A DNA stretch of 64,000 nucleotides from NCBI RefSeq assembly GCF_963583255.1, contig NC_084817.1, positions 10,608,121 through 10,672,120 of the forward strand. Reading direction: 5' to 3'. The number at the start of each line of letters is the position of its first letter. Position 1 is the stretch's first letter. Shown piece after piece: positions 22,196 to 32,828 of the stretch. The notes under the pieces are model-generated. The model saw nothing but the letters and a program-made list of their open reading frames with translations, made no database searches and was not told the origin of the DNA. Origin of the DNA: Pyrus communis (lineage: Eukaryota > Streptophyta > Magnoliopsida > Rosales > Rosaceae). A program made the translations under genes and the position numbers.

Positions 22196-23440
22196 GAAAG
22201 CAAGAGTATCTCATAGCGTGCCTTTCCCTCGTCATTTCCTTTGTTCTTGTTCTTCCCTGAAAGACAAAGAGAGAGAGAAAGATCAGTCGGCGCTTGGAAT
22301 CAAACTTCCCGTTTGGAGCCGACTGCCTGGAATCCCTTCCCTGATTGCTTATCCAGCCCTGCTCTCAAGTACTCATCTTCAACTATTGATGTACCCCCAA
22401 AGAAGATACCAGATGCCTGAAGTACAGATGAGGCAGGAGGAAACGGTAGATCGAAGCATGTGGAGACAAGCGCAACAAATATATGTGCTGATTCATTCAC
22501 TGCTTCTTCAAAAGCAAAAGTATCTCATATCATCAAGGGCGAAAGCAAAGGTATCTCATATCATGTTTTTTCCCTGTCTTTTCCTTTGCCCTTGCTCTTG
22601 CTTCCAAGACAAGGAGAAAGAAAGCAATCAGTCGGAACCCGAAATCAAACTTTCGATCTGGAACTGATTGCCCAGAACCTTTGCCTGGTTGCTTACCTAG
22701 CGTTGCTCTCGAGTGCTCATCTTCAACTGTTGGTGAGTCTTGAATTCCCTCAGCGCATACTTCAGGACAGGTGACGGAGTGTCGGCTCTTTACGCTGAAG
22801 CTGCCAAGCATGGATGAATCACTGAGAAGTGATGCTCTGAAAGACCATTTAAAGGCAAAGGGTTGCGCACCACCTCGGCTATGTAAAAGAAACAAGCAGA
22901 GAAGAATGCGGTACAAGGAGCTAGAACAAATTGCTGGAGCGCGACGCCTTCCCCTGCAGAACCATCCAGACAGAGGAGTTTAAGTCAAATCCAAGCTCGA
23001 CATCATTGTTCTAATCAAAGAGCTCGAGAAGCCTCAACAACCCTCCACTGGCGCCGTCGCCAAAGAGCAAAGCCTCGTTGCGCAACGCCGTTAAATCGTC
23101 AATACTTCTTCAAAAGAAAAAGTATCACATATCATGCTTTCTCCATGTCCTTTCCTTTGTCCTTGTTCTTACTCACAGGGCAAAGAGAAATAGAGCAATC
23201 AGCTGGCACTTGGAATTAGTCTTCCGATCTGGAACCGACTGCCTGGAATCTATTCCCTGGTTGCTTACCTAGCGTTGCTCTCGAGTATTCATCTTCAACG
23301 GTTGATACACTTCCAGAGAAGATACCACATTCGCCTAGAGAACAGCTAGGACGAGTGACAATGAAACATCAATCTTGTGGATCGTCAGCAAACGCAACAA
23401 CTGCACATGCTGATTCATCCCCTAAACCCTCTTCAATATG
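22196..23440 (+). repeat. three direct repeats in the gypsy 3' region
   Basis: Copies of about 300 bp lie near 22196-22500, 22545-22830 and 23105-23430. Each runs from AAAGTATCTCATATCAT through a TTTCCTTTG block and GGAATC-type block, then to CTCGAGT(A/G)(T/C)TCATCTTCAAC. They are diverged and hold no intact ORF. Repeats in this position are common in Tat/Ogre elements. Confidence 0.7.
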
Positions 23441-23539
23441 AATTGGAAAGATTGAACAAAGAAACAGGTCATCACCTCCACCTCGTGCTTGCCTGCCATG
23501 TGTCTGAATCCTGACACCACTCATGGTCCTATTTTCACT

Positions 23540-23662
23540 CAAGATCAAGCCTCGATGGCCCTTGAAGAAATCACAAAGTCCGATTCAAAAATCAAGTGTT
23601 CACCACCCTTGAATCAAATTCAACTCCAGATAAGAAGAGTAAGTTCAGACCTTCGAAGGAGA

Positions 23663-23699
<37 letters not shown>

Positions 23700-23842
23700 C
23701 TCCAGCCCAGTTCAAGATTAAGTCTGTGGAAAATCAACGATTGGAGGAAACCAGAAAATCTTCCAGTCGAATTCAAGTTCAAGCCCCGACGGCCCTTGAA
23801 GAAATTTCCAGCCCAATTCAAGATCAAGCCTCGACGGCCCTT
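23540..23842 (+). repeat. LTR-type motif copies before the 3' LTR
   Basis: Three copies of the AAGATCAAGCCTCGACGGCC motif (at 23540, 23774 and 23819) otherwise found in the LTRs lie in the internal 3' region. An A-tract of more than 30 lies between them at about 23665-23696. Confidence 0.75.
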
Positions 23843-23916
23843 GGGTTGACATCTACATTAAGGGACTTCAAAACGCATCTTCTACACGTGACAAGCATAT
23901 GTATACGACGCGCTTT

Positions 23917-23930
23917 GAAGTGGGGGCATT
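23917..23930 (+). promoter_or_regulatory. gypsy polypurine tract
   Basis: GAAGTGGGGGCATT lies directly before the 3' LTR. It is the likely plus-strand primer. Confidence 0.8.
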
Positions 23931-24632
23931 TGTAGACACCGAAATTTCAGTGAAATAAATGTTAACCAATGTATTAAAATTACAACATTTATTCATTTCA
24001 CTTACATCACACATTCATTTCACCTACATTAGACATTTACTTCACCTACCAACTCCACTCACTTCACCAAAAAATGGGTGGTGATGATTCACTCTCTTGG
24101 CCTATAAATAGCCTTCTCCATCAAGAGAAGAGGAGGAATCGACATTACACCAAAACCTTGAAGCCTTGAAACTCTAAAGCTCTCAAGAAAATCCCGAAGG
24201 ATCAAGAAAGCACTCTTCGTTCTTCGTCAAATCCTCCTTCAAGATCAAGCCCCAACGGCCCTGGAAGAACTTCCACCAACTCAAGATCAAGCCCCGACGG
24301 CCCCTTGAAGAAAGTGTTCATCATTCATCATCCGTTCATCCCAAGATCAAGCCCCAACGACCCTTTAGATCAACAACCTCAACAAACCTATACACCCATT
24401 CTTCAAGATCAAGCCCAACGCCCCTTGAAGATCCATTCATCAACTGTTCATCCCTAGATCAAGCCCCGACGACCCTTTGGATCAACAGCTCATCCACAAA
24501 CCTACACCCTACGAAAATAGAATCAGAGGAACAAATTACAAAGAGATTGTAACCCCAAAATCATTAATTAATACAAAATATATTTTGTACACGTATTCTT
24601 GTTTCTTGTTTCAGGAATTTTTCGTGTTTACA
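23931..24632 (+). repeat. gypsy 3' LTR (702 bp)
   Basis: Same length and ends as the 5' LTR. It is followed by the TSD ACCAC at 24633-24637. Confidence 0.95.
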
Positions 24633-24732
24633 ACCACTTCTGTGATGAACCATATGAAAAGAATCGGTTTAAATCAAATAATTGTGAGATAAACTTATCG
24701 AATATGGACTCTTTATCAATTGGTATTTTCTA

Positions 24733-25062
24733 TAAGTGGCATGATGGGACAGTCACATCAGAGTTCCATCGTGCTTGAAGTGGGCTACTTGCAGAGCCAT
24801 GTTCGCTGTATGATATTCAAGGTTTGATTTTCTGATGCATTTGCTATACACATCAACCACAAAATTTATTTAAAAATCTTTATTATTAGTTTTTGCATTA
24901 TTTGTTGGGAAATATCCATTCCCCTCTGTTTCTTTAAAAAAAAAAAAAAAAAAAATTAAGATTACTAATTTATTTCCCTTATTCCAATGTCAATGCAGCT
25001 ACGTAAAATCTACTTAACTAACGGAAAGAACCTAGTGTTTGGCTGCGGTAAAGTTTTGGTTG
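24733..25062 (+). pseudogene. two-exon relic of an unknown host gene
   Basis: Coding-like frame GQSHQSSIVLEVGYLQSHVR ends at 24821 with a GT donor. The next coding stretch starts after a CAG acceptor at 24999, reads LRKIYLTNGKNLVFGCGKVL in the matching phase, and ends at 25062 with donor GTAAGT. The frame, phase and splice signals agree, so this looks like a true gene fragment. I do not recognise the family. No start or end was found. The gypsy element inserted at 24637, about 100 bp upstream, and the hAT and repeats further left may have destroyed the 5' part. It may also be a fragment captured by a transposon. Confidence 0.3.
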
Positions 25063-25725
25063 GTAAGTTCCTACTGCGACTCATGTGAATCTATGGCAGA
25101 GTGGTTTTAGTGTGTGAATTTCATCTTTCAAGCATTATCTAAATTGCTTGAGTGCTTCAATGTTTGAATTTGATCTGTCAAATTGTATCTGAATTGCAGT
25201 CCATTAGGGAAATTTTTATTAAAGTGTAATGGATGCCTTTGGTTAATAATGCATATTAAGACCTTTGAATCTGTTGATTCAGAAGTTTGAACACAATTGA
25301 AGCGAACTATGTTGTTTTTGCAACTTGGTTAGCAATTGTTAATTAGAGTTGCATATTTTTTTTTCCTAAGAGTTTAGGGCCAATTAACGAATCTATTTAG
25401 TGATATGTAAAAGTCTAGAAACAAACCTTTTGGAGAAGTTGAAGTCATTTGGAGTAAACTAATAAAATTTGACTATCCTGGGCAACATGTTTTTTTGACT
25501 ATTGACAACTTCTCAACCATATTTACTGATTGCAAGAACTGGTTGCATTTGAAACCCGTAGCATCGCACCGGCAATTTTTGCTAGTTCTTCTCTATGTTT
25601 GGGGTATAAATTCGTGTCCCTATTGTTGCTTGGAAGGCATTCATGTCTTCTCAAGGTGACTTTTTGTATGTTCCCATGGTCTTGGGCCTTCGGCCCTGAT
25701 TCATTATAGGTCTTCAACTGATGAT
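25063..25725. other. no recognisable gene
   Basis: AT-rich sequence downstream of the exon relic. No further exon could be followed. Confidence 0.4.
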
Positions 25726-25730
25726 CTTAT

Positions 25731-28617
25731 TGTCATGCCTAGATCCCGACCTACGTCCAGGATCGATACGTGATGTCACCAAGTATCCGTATATCTAACA
25801 TACCCCCTCCAGAATAATTACCAAGCACAACTCAAGCCTCGAATTGCGTAGTGATTTTTTGTATACTTTATGGCTGCATCTAACCTCCTCGTTAGACTGC
25901 CTACGTACCCTAAACGTGGATCAAGCCATTCGTAGTTTGTCCTTCACTATACTTAAACAATCATCACATAATTCACTATGTCTCAACATAATACCACAGT
26001 ACAAGCATGTAACATCACGAGGAACATTTGACGAAGCGCAACACAATCTCTGGCCACGTTGGTCAATGAGTCTAATCATAATCATAACAACTATATCCAA
26101 CAACATCCAATAATCACACCAAACAATAACACGTACAATACACCAAAATGTAGGGCTAAAGCGACACAGTTTAGTTGAAGCCTACATCTCAGAAGTTGTC
26201 TCAAATAAATCAAATCCAAGGAACCAATGAGTCAAATGATGCGATTTTGGACCACTCAATGAAATCTATCAACATCGGGTTCTAGACCACTTAACAGAAC
26301 CAAGACACCAAAGAGGATTTCAAACCACTCAACCGAATCCAAACCAGGAAACGATTCCGAACCACTCGACGAAATCACAGAGTAAAAGGAATTCCACACC
26401 CCTCAATGGAATCCAAATGGATACGATTCCGGACCACTTAAAGGAATTGCGGAGTACAATGCATATCGAACCACTCAATGAAATACAAGCTAGATACGAT
26501 TCCAAACCACTCAACGGAATCGCAGATCACGAAGGATTCCAAACCACTCAACATAATCCAGATGGAGCAGGGAACCAGACCACTCAACGGATACCTAGTT
26601 CCGGATCACTCAACAGAACTGAGCGGAAGTCCAAGGATTATAGCAACGGCTCGAAGAAACAATACAAGAACCAAATACCCAATTTAGAAGGGCTGAACAA
26701 AATGAAGTGAAATAAGGAAACAAGATGTGAAACAAGTGTCGAAGCAACAAACCCCATGACAATGGGTTAACGGTCCACTTTTAGCCCTCACATTTCATCA
26801 CATCATGCCAATCATACAACACAAACCACATTTCAAATATGTACGTCAATCACATTTCATAAATATTTCCAATTCACAATCAAATCATATAAATCGATGG
26901 CTAAAAATAAAAAATAATAATTCAATATAAATCATATTTAATAACCCAGTATAATACAATATGGCGCCACTAGTACGTAAATCGAGATACGCGTCAAACG
27001 AGGCAGAAACGGCATCACGCTGAGCCCAATAAACTCCATGGAATCTCAACAACACTTTAAGATCACTGACATGCTAGAAGAACTCAGACTAGTTGACTAA
27101 AAAATCAATCGTTGATCAAGGTAGATAGTAGGGTCCACAACCCTAGAAATCTAAACCGGAAGATCTGCCTGTCAGATTTCTGTTCCATAACTTCTTAAAG
27201 TCCACATTATGCTTCTAGAACAACGTACTAAAATTTCATTACGATCCAACGGTCGGATCTTCGCCAATCGCTAAAGTTATGTGGCGCCGGCATTTAGTTT
27301 TACAAACTTAGAGATCCAATTCGGGAAGATCCGTAAGTCGGATTCCAGATCCATAAGTTCCTATTATCCTCAAATATTACATACTATTATGTATTAAAGT
27401 TTGGTAACGATCCAACAGTCAGATTGTCGATTCATATAATGTCCAAGTGGCGGTCTTTATCAAAATTATAGTCATACGACAAAATTTCGTCAATCGAATG
27501 TCACATATGGAATCAGGGTATCCAAATTAGTCTAGAAAGGTCAGGTGGGGTCTTGGCCCACACGCTGCCACACGTGGCGGCCGCCCGCCCCAACTCGCTA
27601 GAAAATTCAACTATTTTCCAAAATTACCAAATTTTATAGCCAAGTAGATCATAGTGAGGGAAGCAATTTTCATACCTGGGCGGAAGTCCAATTCGGCTGG
27701 GAAACGCCTGAAATCACCCACGAACTGCCAAAACCCTAGAATTGGGTGTGCTTCGATTCGACCTCCATACTCACTCTGACGCTTCCACCACTGCTTGGGC
27801 TTTGTTCCTGAGGTTTAGGGGAGCCTTTTGGTGGTGGTTTTTGATGGAGTTACCTTTGGGAATGGTGGATCGCTGCCAGGGAACCACCACGCACCCACTA
27901 GTGCAATTCTTCACAGTCTCGAGCCCAATCTCATCGAATTTGGTGTGGAAATGGTAGAGGAAGGGTTGTGGAGTTTTTTTCCAGGTGGTGTCTCAGCGTA
28001 ATTCGCCAAAAATTAGTTGGAGAACCATCGGGTGCCATGGGTTCCGACTGAGTCGGGTCGCAAAGGATATGGGCGGAATTATCCGATGATTTTCCTCCTC
28101 TCTCCCTTCTCTTTCTTTCTTCTTTCCCCCATTGGGCACTCCCTCTCACCCCTTCTCTCTGATTGGCCCATCCGTTCCCCCCCCCCCCATCTCTCTTTTT
28201 CTCTCCTCTCATTTTCATCTCAGCCATCCCTTTCCTCTTTTCTTCTTTTCCTTTCAACCTAGCCACACACATGGCACATCTCATTGCTCCAGAAAAGCTG
28301 GAGCCTTCTAGAAATAAAGGTTAAATTACAAAAATGTCTTTGACTTTAAATGTTAATAACTCCTTCGTTATAACTCCGTTTCACGAATGGTTTGCACCTA
28401 TGCGTTCGTGAGATCGATCTTTATTCGAAAATATAAATTGTGACCTTGAAAGGTCTACAAATTTTAAATAATTAATTTCCAAACTTCAAACTTCATCATT
28501 AGTTTAATTTAAAATCCAAATTCAATTAAATTAATATAAATTCCTGAAAATAATATAAAATCTCGTTTATCCAAATACGTAGATTATAACAGTGAAATCC
28601 AGGGATGGGATTTCACA
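25731..28617 (-). mobile_element. 2.9 kb solo LTR
   Basis: On the minus strand it starts TGTGAAATCCCATCCC and ends CTAGGCATGACA. A perfect 5 bp duplication CTTAT flanks it at 25726-25730 and 28618-28622. No internal region is present. It is therefore the product of recombination between the two LTRs of one element. The length fits long-LTR gypsy elements, but the class is inference. It holds a degenerate repeat array at about 26230-26620. The open frames inside (for example 27742-27957 and 28017-28262) show no protein-like features. Confidence 0.88.
26230..26620. repeat. degenerate minisatellite in the solo LTR
   Basis: About ten copies of a core close to GATTCCRAACCACTCAACGG occur every 35-50 bp. 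The spacing and sequence of the copies vary. Confidence 0.75.
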
Positions 28618-28622
28618 CTTAT

Positions 28623-28845
28623 GATCTTCGATCATGAATTTATGTAGTAATAGCGTGCTTGAAGCCATGAGTGCTTTCAGAATAATTTCCTTTTCAATAT
28701 GCAACCAAATGATGTGTTATATAAACATTTCCACTTTCTCTCCATATTCTCATAAATTGGAACGATCCACTGCCGACACAATTCCAATAAATCCTCATTA
28801 GCCTTGTCAATATGAGGCCACAACATTAATAGTGAAATGCTCATA
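28623..28845. other. spacer, no feature seen
   Basis: AT-rich sequence between the solo LTR and the Helitron, with nothing recognised. Confidence 0.5.
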
Positions 28846-29157
28846 TCTCTAATAATTAATAAAACATTCATTGTCAACCAAAATTCTATGAAATTACCAG
28901 TTTAACCCTCTAATTAAAACAGAATATGAATAAGAAATATGGGGCATAAATGTAATTTCACACAACCAAATTTTACTTCTTTTTTTTTTGTCAAAGCCTC
29001 ATCTGCATAGAATCCTAACATATCTCTAATTAAAAAAAAAATTAAAAAAAGAAACTTCCCACTCCCACATTTTCTATCACTCTCTTCCTCTCTCCTTCTA
29101 TTTCAAAAACAAAAATAAAAAATTTTCTCACACACTTTGTGTGTGCCCATATGCTAG
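28846..29157 (+). mobile_element. non-autonomous Helitron, 312 bp
   Basis: It starts TCTCTAATAATTAATAAAAC after an A and ends CTAG before a T, matching Helitron insertion between A and T with no target duplication. Eight bases before the CTAG is a perfect 7 bp hairpin CACACAC-TTT-GTGTGTG (29129-29145), the usual terminator structure. It has no coding capacity and would need RepHel protein in trans. Confidence 0.75.
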
Positions 29158-29752
29158 TTATTCATTGACATAAGTGATAAAGTAACTGATAAATAAGTTG
29201 AGATTCCATGTTAGTGATTCAGTGTTCTCAGCTTTCTTTGCCAAACAAAAACCATGAATTGCACGAATACGAAACTGATTATAAATCAATGTGATAGTTG
29301 TTATCTGTTAGGCAATTTCATTGCCTTTCGTATTGCAAGAGTGAGCTTTGAGCATGTTTCCTTGCTTTGCAACCTTGAACACATGTTGTATACGTAGGTT
29401 TTCGATCTTCTTCGTGTATAATCCCTATTTTAATACGTGGGAAGATGTCTCCAACAAATTTCTCTACGACATGATTTTTGCTCTCATTCTATAAAATATC
29501 ATTTCAAGATGTTATCTTAATTATTAGGATAAACTTGCCCTCTATAAATAAGATTTTTCTTTCCAAGTTACTGATCCAAAATCCTTGCAGGGGGATTAAT
29601 CGTTGTCTATAAAAAAACAATCTTCAAAAGAAATGTAATTTAATTCACAAAAACCAACTTATCTTTGATTGTAGTAATTAGCAGCATGCATTTCAAGTGA
29701 GCGAAGAGCATGATTCATATTATCCCTGGCTATTAGTATTCCACCCGTACGA
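29158..29752. other. no recognisable gene
   Basis: AT-rich sequence with no supported frame or repeat. Confidence 0.4.
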
Positions 29753-30181
29753 TCAAGTGAACCACAAAGCAAAATATATGTGTGTCGTATGATTCCGTCC
29801 GATCAAAAGCATCAATATCCAATGGTAATAGATTGTATTCAGTCTCATCCAGTGCACTTCTCTTAAATGGTGCATTCCAACACCATAGCCCACATAGGTG
29901 ATGTGTAAATGTACTTGAAATCCGCCGCTCCTTCCGAAGTTCCGAAAAGCTGGTTTAAGAATAAAGCTCTTGCCCTGGCAGGCATGCCCGCAGACCACCG
30001 ATACCAATGGGTTACGAGTTGCAACATGGAGACAGCCTTTTGGTCCCTGTGGAACTTCCCATACTTGTCGCTGTAGACGAGTTGTATCAGCATCGGGGGA
30101 CCCGTCACTGAGCGCGAAGGCAAGGAAGAGAACGGCGGCAATAGCGATAGCGCCTCTAAAAAATTTCCCATGTTTCACCAT
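29753..30181 (-). CDS. hypothetical small secreted protein, 142 aa, doubtful
   Basis: The frame begins MVKHGKFFRG, followed by a hydrophobic stretch AIAIAAVLFLAFALSDGSPD, a convincing signal-peptide shape. After it come about 100 residues without a known domain. Three cysteines lie within 20 residues in the middle (CLHVATRNPLVSVVCGHACQ). The C-terminal third looks non-coding, and another frame overlaps most of it at 29863-30171. No introns or homology were recognised. It may be a fragment of a real gene or chance. Confidence 0.25.
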   Translation of the reverse strand: MVKHGKFFRGAIAIAAVLFLAFALSDGSPDADTTRLQRQVWEVPQGPKGCLHVATRNPLVSVVCGHACQGKSFILKPAFRNFGRSGGFQVHLHITYVGYGVGMHHLREVHWMRLNTIYYHWILMLLIGRNHTTHIYFALWFT

Positions 30182-30740
30182 TGCTCTTGGTTATGACGTC
30201 GTATAGTGATTGTGCTTTCCTTCATCCAGTTCACTTAGAACTTGGAATAGAGAGACAATCGAGGTTTTTAAATTGGGAGAGAAGAATAGAAAAACTTATT
30301 CAGGTTTTGGCCTGTGCCCCCATTGTGGCGTGGGTGAAACCATGACCTCTCAAATACGGCTTTTTGTACGAATTCCCACAGACAGTGTCAACTTTTGAAG
30401 TGGAAAATTTCAGATACTCCAATTTCACGTAGGAAATCCCACATGAAATGCTTAGACTCCAAGTTCCACTCTCCCTGTATTTCTCCATGTTTCGCATTCC
30501 ATGGAAGTGTTCGATCATGCTTCTTTATTCTGTGAAATTAATTAGGGTTGGAAGATGAAGCTTATTGGCTCTATTTCTGCGATTGCGATGACCCACCACG
30601 ATGTAAGTCAATTAATCCATTTCCTTAACAGGATTTGAAACCCGATGACTTGCAAGTCCCCCTTTCGCCGGAATCTGGAGCGAGATCTCACTGTCAGCCG
30701 CGCTTCATTCCGTACATTCATGGTGCCTTGATTTGCCATG
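30182..30740. other. no recognisable gene
   Basis: Short frames only. The right end flanks the TRIM insertion. Confidence 0.4.
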
Positions 30741-31354
30741 AATCCTGTGGAAATTTTCAGGTCGACGGGCCGAGGGCCCACTCCAACAACACCGATACTG
30801 TCCCCACTTAACCACCTGCACAATCCTCAGGTGTGGGGTTTTATCACAAAAGGCCTCGATGTTAATTAGAGAGGGGTATTTCTATTTAAAGCACTCTTCT
30901 CTTCTCCCTCTGTCCGATGTGGGACTGGGGGTTCCAACACTCCCCCGCACGTGAGACCCCACTTATGGGTCACACGTGAATTTCCACACATCGGCAACCA
31001 CGTGGAGCCATGTCGGGACTCACCCAATCACGCGGGGCCAATGGGGACCCACCCAAACACGTGGCATCTTTGGCCTACGTGGACAATCACGCGGGGCCAA
31101 TGGGGACCCACCCAATCACGTGGCAGTACGGGCCCGTCCCCTGGCTCTGATACCATGTGGAAATTTTCAGGTCGACGGGCCGAGGGCCCACTCCAACAAC
31201 ACCGATACTGTCCCCACTTAACCACCTGCACAATCCTCAGGTGTGGGGTTTTATCACAAAAGGCCTCGATGTTAATTAGAGAGGGGTATTTCTATTTAAA
31301 GCACTCTTCTCTTCTCCCTCTGTCCGATGTGGGACTGGGGGTTCCAACAAATCC
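30741..31354 (-). mobile_element. TRIM retrotransposon with identical LTRs
   Basis: The element is 604 bp (30746-31349) with two 194 bp LTRs at 30746-30939 and 31156-31349 that look identical base for base. The perfect 5 bp TSD AATCC lies at 30741-30745 and 31350-31354. Read on the minus strand, the LTR starts TGTTGGAACCCCC and ends TTTCCACA. It is followed at once by TGGTATCAGAGCCA (31142-31155), the primer site for initiator tRNA-Met. A G-rich purine tract (30940-30947) precedes the second LTR. The 216 bp internal part has no ORF but contains a duplicated block GCGGGGCCAATGGGGACCCA. Terminal-repeat retrotransposons in miniature are moved by enzymes of other elements. LTR identity implies very recent insertion. 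Confidence 0.95.
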
Positions 31355-32640
31355 ACACCCATTCCCATAACTTTTTTGGGTTGTGTGCAGAAGATCAACA
31401 AGAACGGACTGTCTGCAGAATATCAACTACAAGGAAGGCAATGCCCCGTCCTGGATTATTCTAGGATATCAATTTTGTTCCCTTTTTTTTTTTTTTTTTT
31501 TCATTTTATTTACAATTTTTTTCTTCTGAAAACTAGTATGTCATAAAGGTAGAGAGGCTTCTTCTTAAATCTTAGCTCATAGCATAATTGTTCAACACAT
31601 CCAATCCAACTAGATACCCCGTCACTGCCAATACAATACCGTCATCCTGGACATGATACATCCCTAATTCACTACTAAGATCTCCATATAAGGGTAAATT
31701 TCTCACACATTCCACTCGAAGAACCACAAAAATTGAAAACATCCATAAGCTGCAAATGGATTCTCGAATGTCAAATTCTTAATAAGTATATCCAAAAAAA
31801 CAAGCTGCAGTCAGTGACCCAGTGTCGTTCTCCTAAATTTGATAATTATGAATGTTGGATTATAGTTAATCATCAAAAACCCTAAAGAAACTCAAAAATC
31901 CCATTGAAATGCATAAACAAAACCGAAAGGAATGAACAAAAAGCAATTGAAATTGGAAAATTAAAAAAGTACCCATTGAAATGCAAGGCAAATGAAGCTC
32001 ACCTGATCAGACCATCGCCAGCGATATAGGTCCGTCGTCGATTGTTTATATGTTGGACGGCTACGAGGTGGTGCGACAAGGAAGGAGAAGGGAAAGGGCG
32101 AAGGTGCGAAGGGACGAGGAGCAAGCTGCAGTTGCTGCCGTTGATGTGCGAAGGTGCGAAGGAGAAGGGAGATGACGGGATTAGAGGGCGGCTTAGCAGT
32201 CCTCTCCGAATCGGGTGGTCTCGCTAAGACCTGTTAGTGAGGGACTCAGTCGAGGTGAGTCCCTGCTAATCCCATTAAACTTAGTCTGGGTAGGAAACAA
32301 ACACAAGACTGTACTAAAACTTAGTCTAGTCTAGTCCAGTGAAGGCTAGTGATGCCAAACAAACACATCCTAAAATTACTAATAAAGTCAAGTCCATGGA
32401 GACCCCTACAAATAAATACGATTGTTTTTTTCTCAAAAATTGGTATAAATATGAAGATAAAGCAAATATACAAATGTCAGAAACCAAAAAAGAAATAAAG
32501 ATATTATAAATGAAAAATTGAAAATACAACATTTTATCCGGCTTAAAGAAAAAAAAAAAGGAGATTATAAATGAAAAATTAAAAATATTCAACTCACGAG
32601 AGGGTAAGTGGCTGTTTGGTGTAGAGGAGTGCAACCCTTA
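31355..32640. other. no recognisable gene
   Basis: It contains a T-tract at about 31482-31502 and short frames only. The block at about 32225-32345 with repeated TTAGTCTAGTCTAG strings may be the end of a small DNA element, but no partner end was found. Confidence 0.4.
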
Positions 32641-32723
32641 CACTAAGATATAGATTCTAATCTCGTTGACTATCTAATCTAATAAATCCATCGTTTGCCA
32701 AAAAAAAAAAAAAAAAAAAAAAA
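32640..32723 (+). repeat. probable SINE or LINE 3' tail
   Basis: ATAAATCCATCGTTTGCC runs into an A-tract of about 23 (32701-32723), as at the 3' end of a retroposon. The 5' part was not resolved. Confidence 0.35.
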
Positions 32724-32821
32724 TTTAAAACCCACGAGGGGCAATATTGACAAGATTCCACTATCAAAGAAGAACAGGGACAGTCCGGTAACTTCGCTCA
32801 GCAGAAGCGCCCAGACCCCTT

Positions 32822-32828
32822 TATATAT
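32822..32828 (+). promoter_or_regulatory. TATA box of the SR-cyclophilin gene
   Basis: TATATAT lies just upstream of a CT-rich leader. A probable 5' UTR intron runs from a CAG/GTGAAC donor near 32914 to a CAG acceptor at 33610, so the start codon is far downstream. Confidence 0.45.

Larger units (their letters stand above)
6574..24632 (+). mobile_element. Ty3/gypsy retrotransposon, Tat-like, decayed, with nested copia element
   Basis: The complete element has two 702 bp LTRs, a 5 bp target duplication ACCAC, a primer-binding site 4 nt after the 5' LTR and a purine-rich tract before the 3' LTR. Domain order is gag, protease, reverse transcriptase, RNase H, integrase, then a long 3' region with an antisense ORF and repeats. 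An integrase before a long 3' region with an extra ORF is the known layout of the Tat lineage. Without the copia insertion and its extra TSD copy the element is about 12 kb. Gag-pol carries at least seven stops and two frameshifts, so the copy cannot encode its own proteins. The LTRs differ at about 12 of 702 positions by eye, which suggests fairly recent insertion. Confidence 0.93.

Noticed and set aside
22116..22667. Plus-strand frame of 183 codons in the gypsy 3' region.
   Set aside because: It spans diverged direct repeats, has no domain, and the frame is not kept between the repeat copies.
22196..23440. Possible CRISPR-like array.
   Set aside because: The units are long, diverged and without regular spacers; this is a plant retroelement repeat.
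27742..28284. Frames in both strands around 28 kb.
   Set aside because: They lie within the solo LTR, are low-complexity, and are not kept as protein-like sequence.
30746..31349. Assignment of the TRIM to the Cassandra family.
   Set aside because: Cassandra LTRs carry a recognisable 5S rRNA-like segment; I see no such segment here beyond a weak GGTTAAG match.
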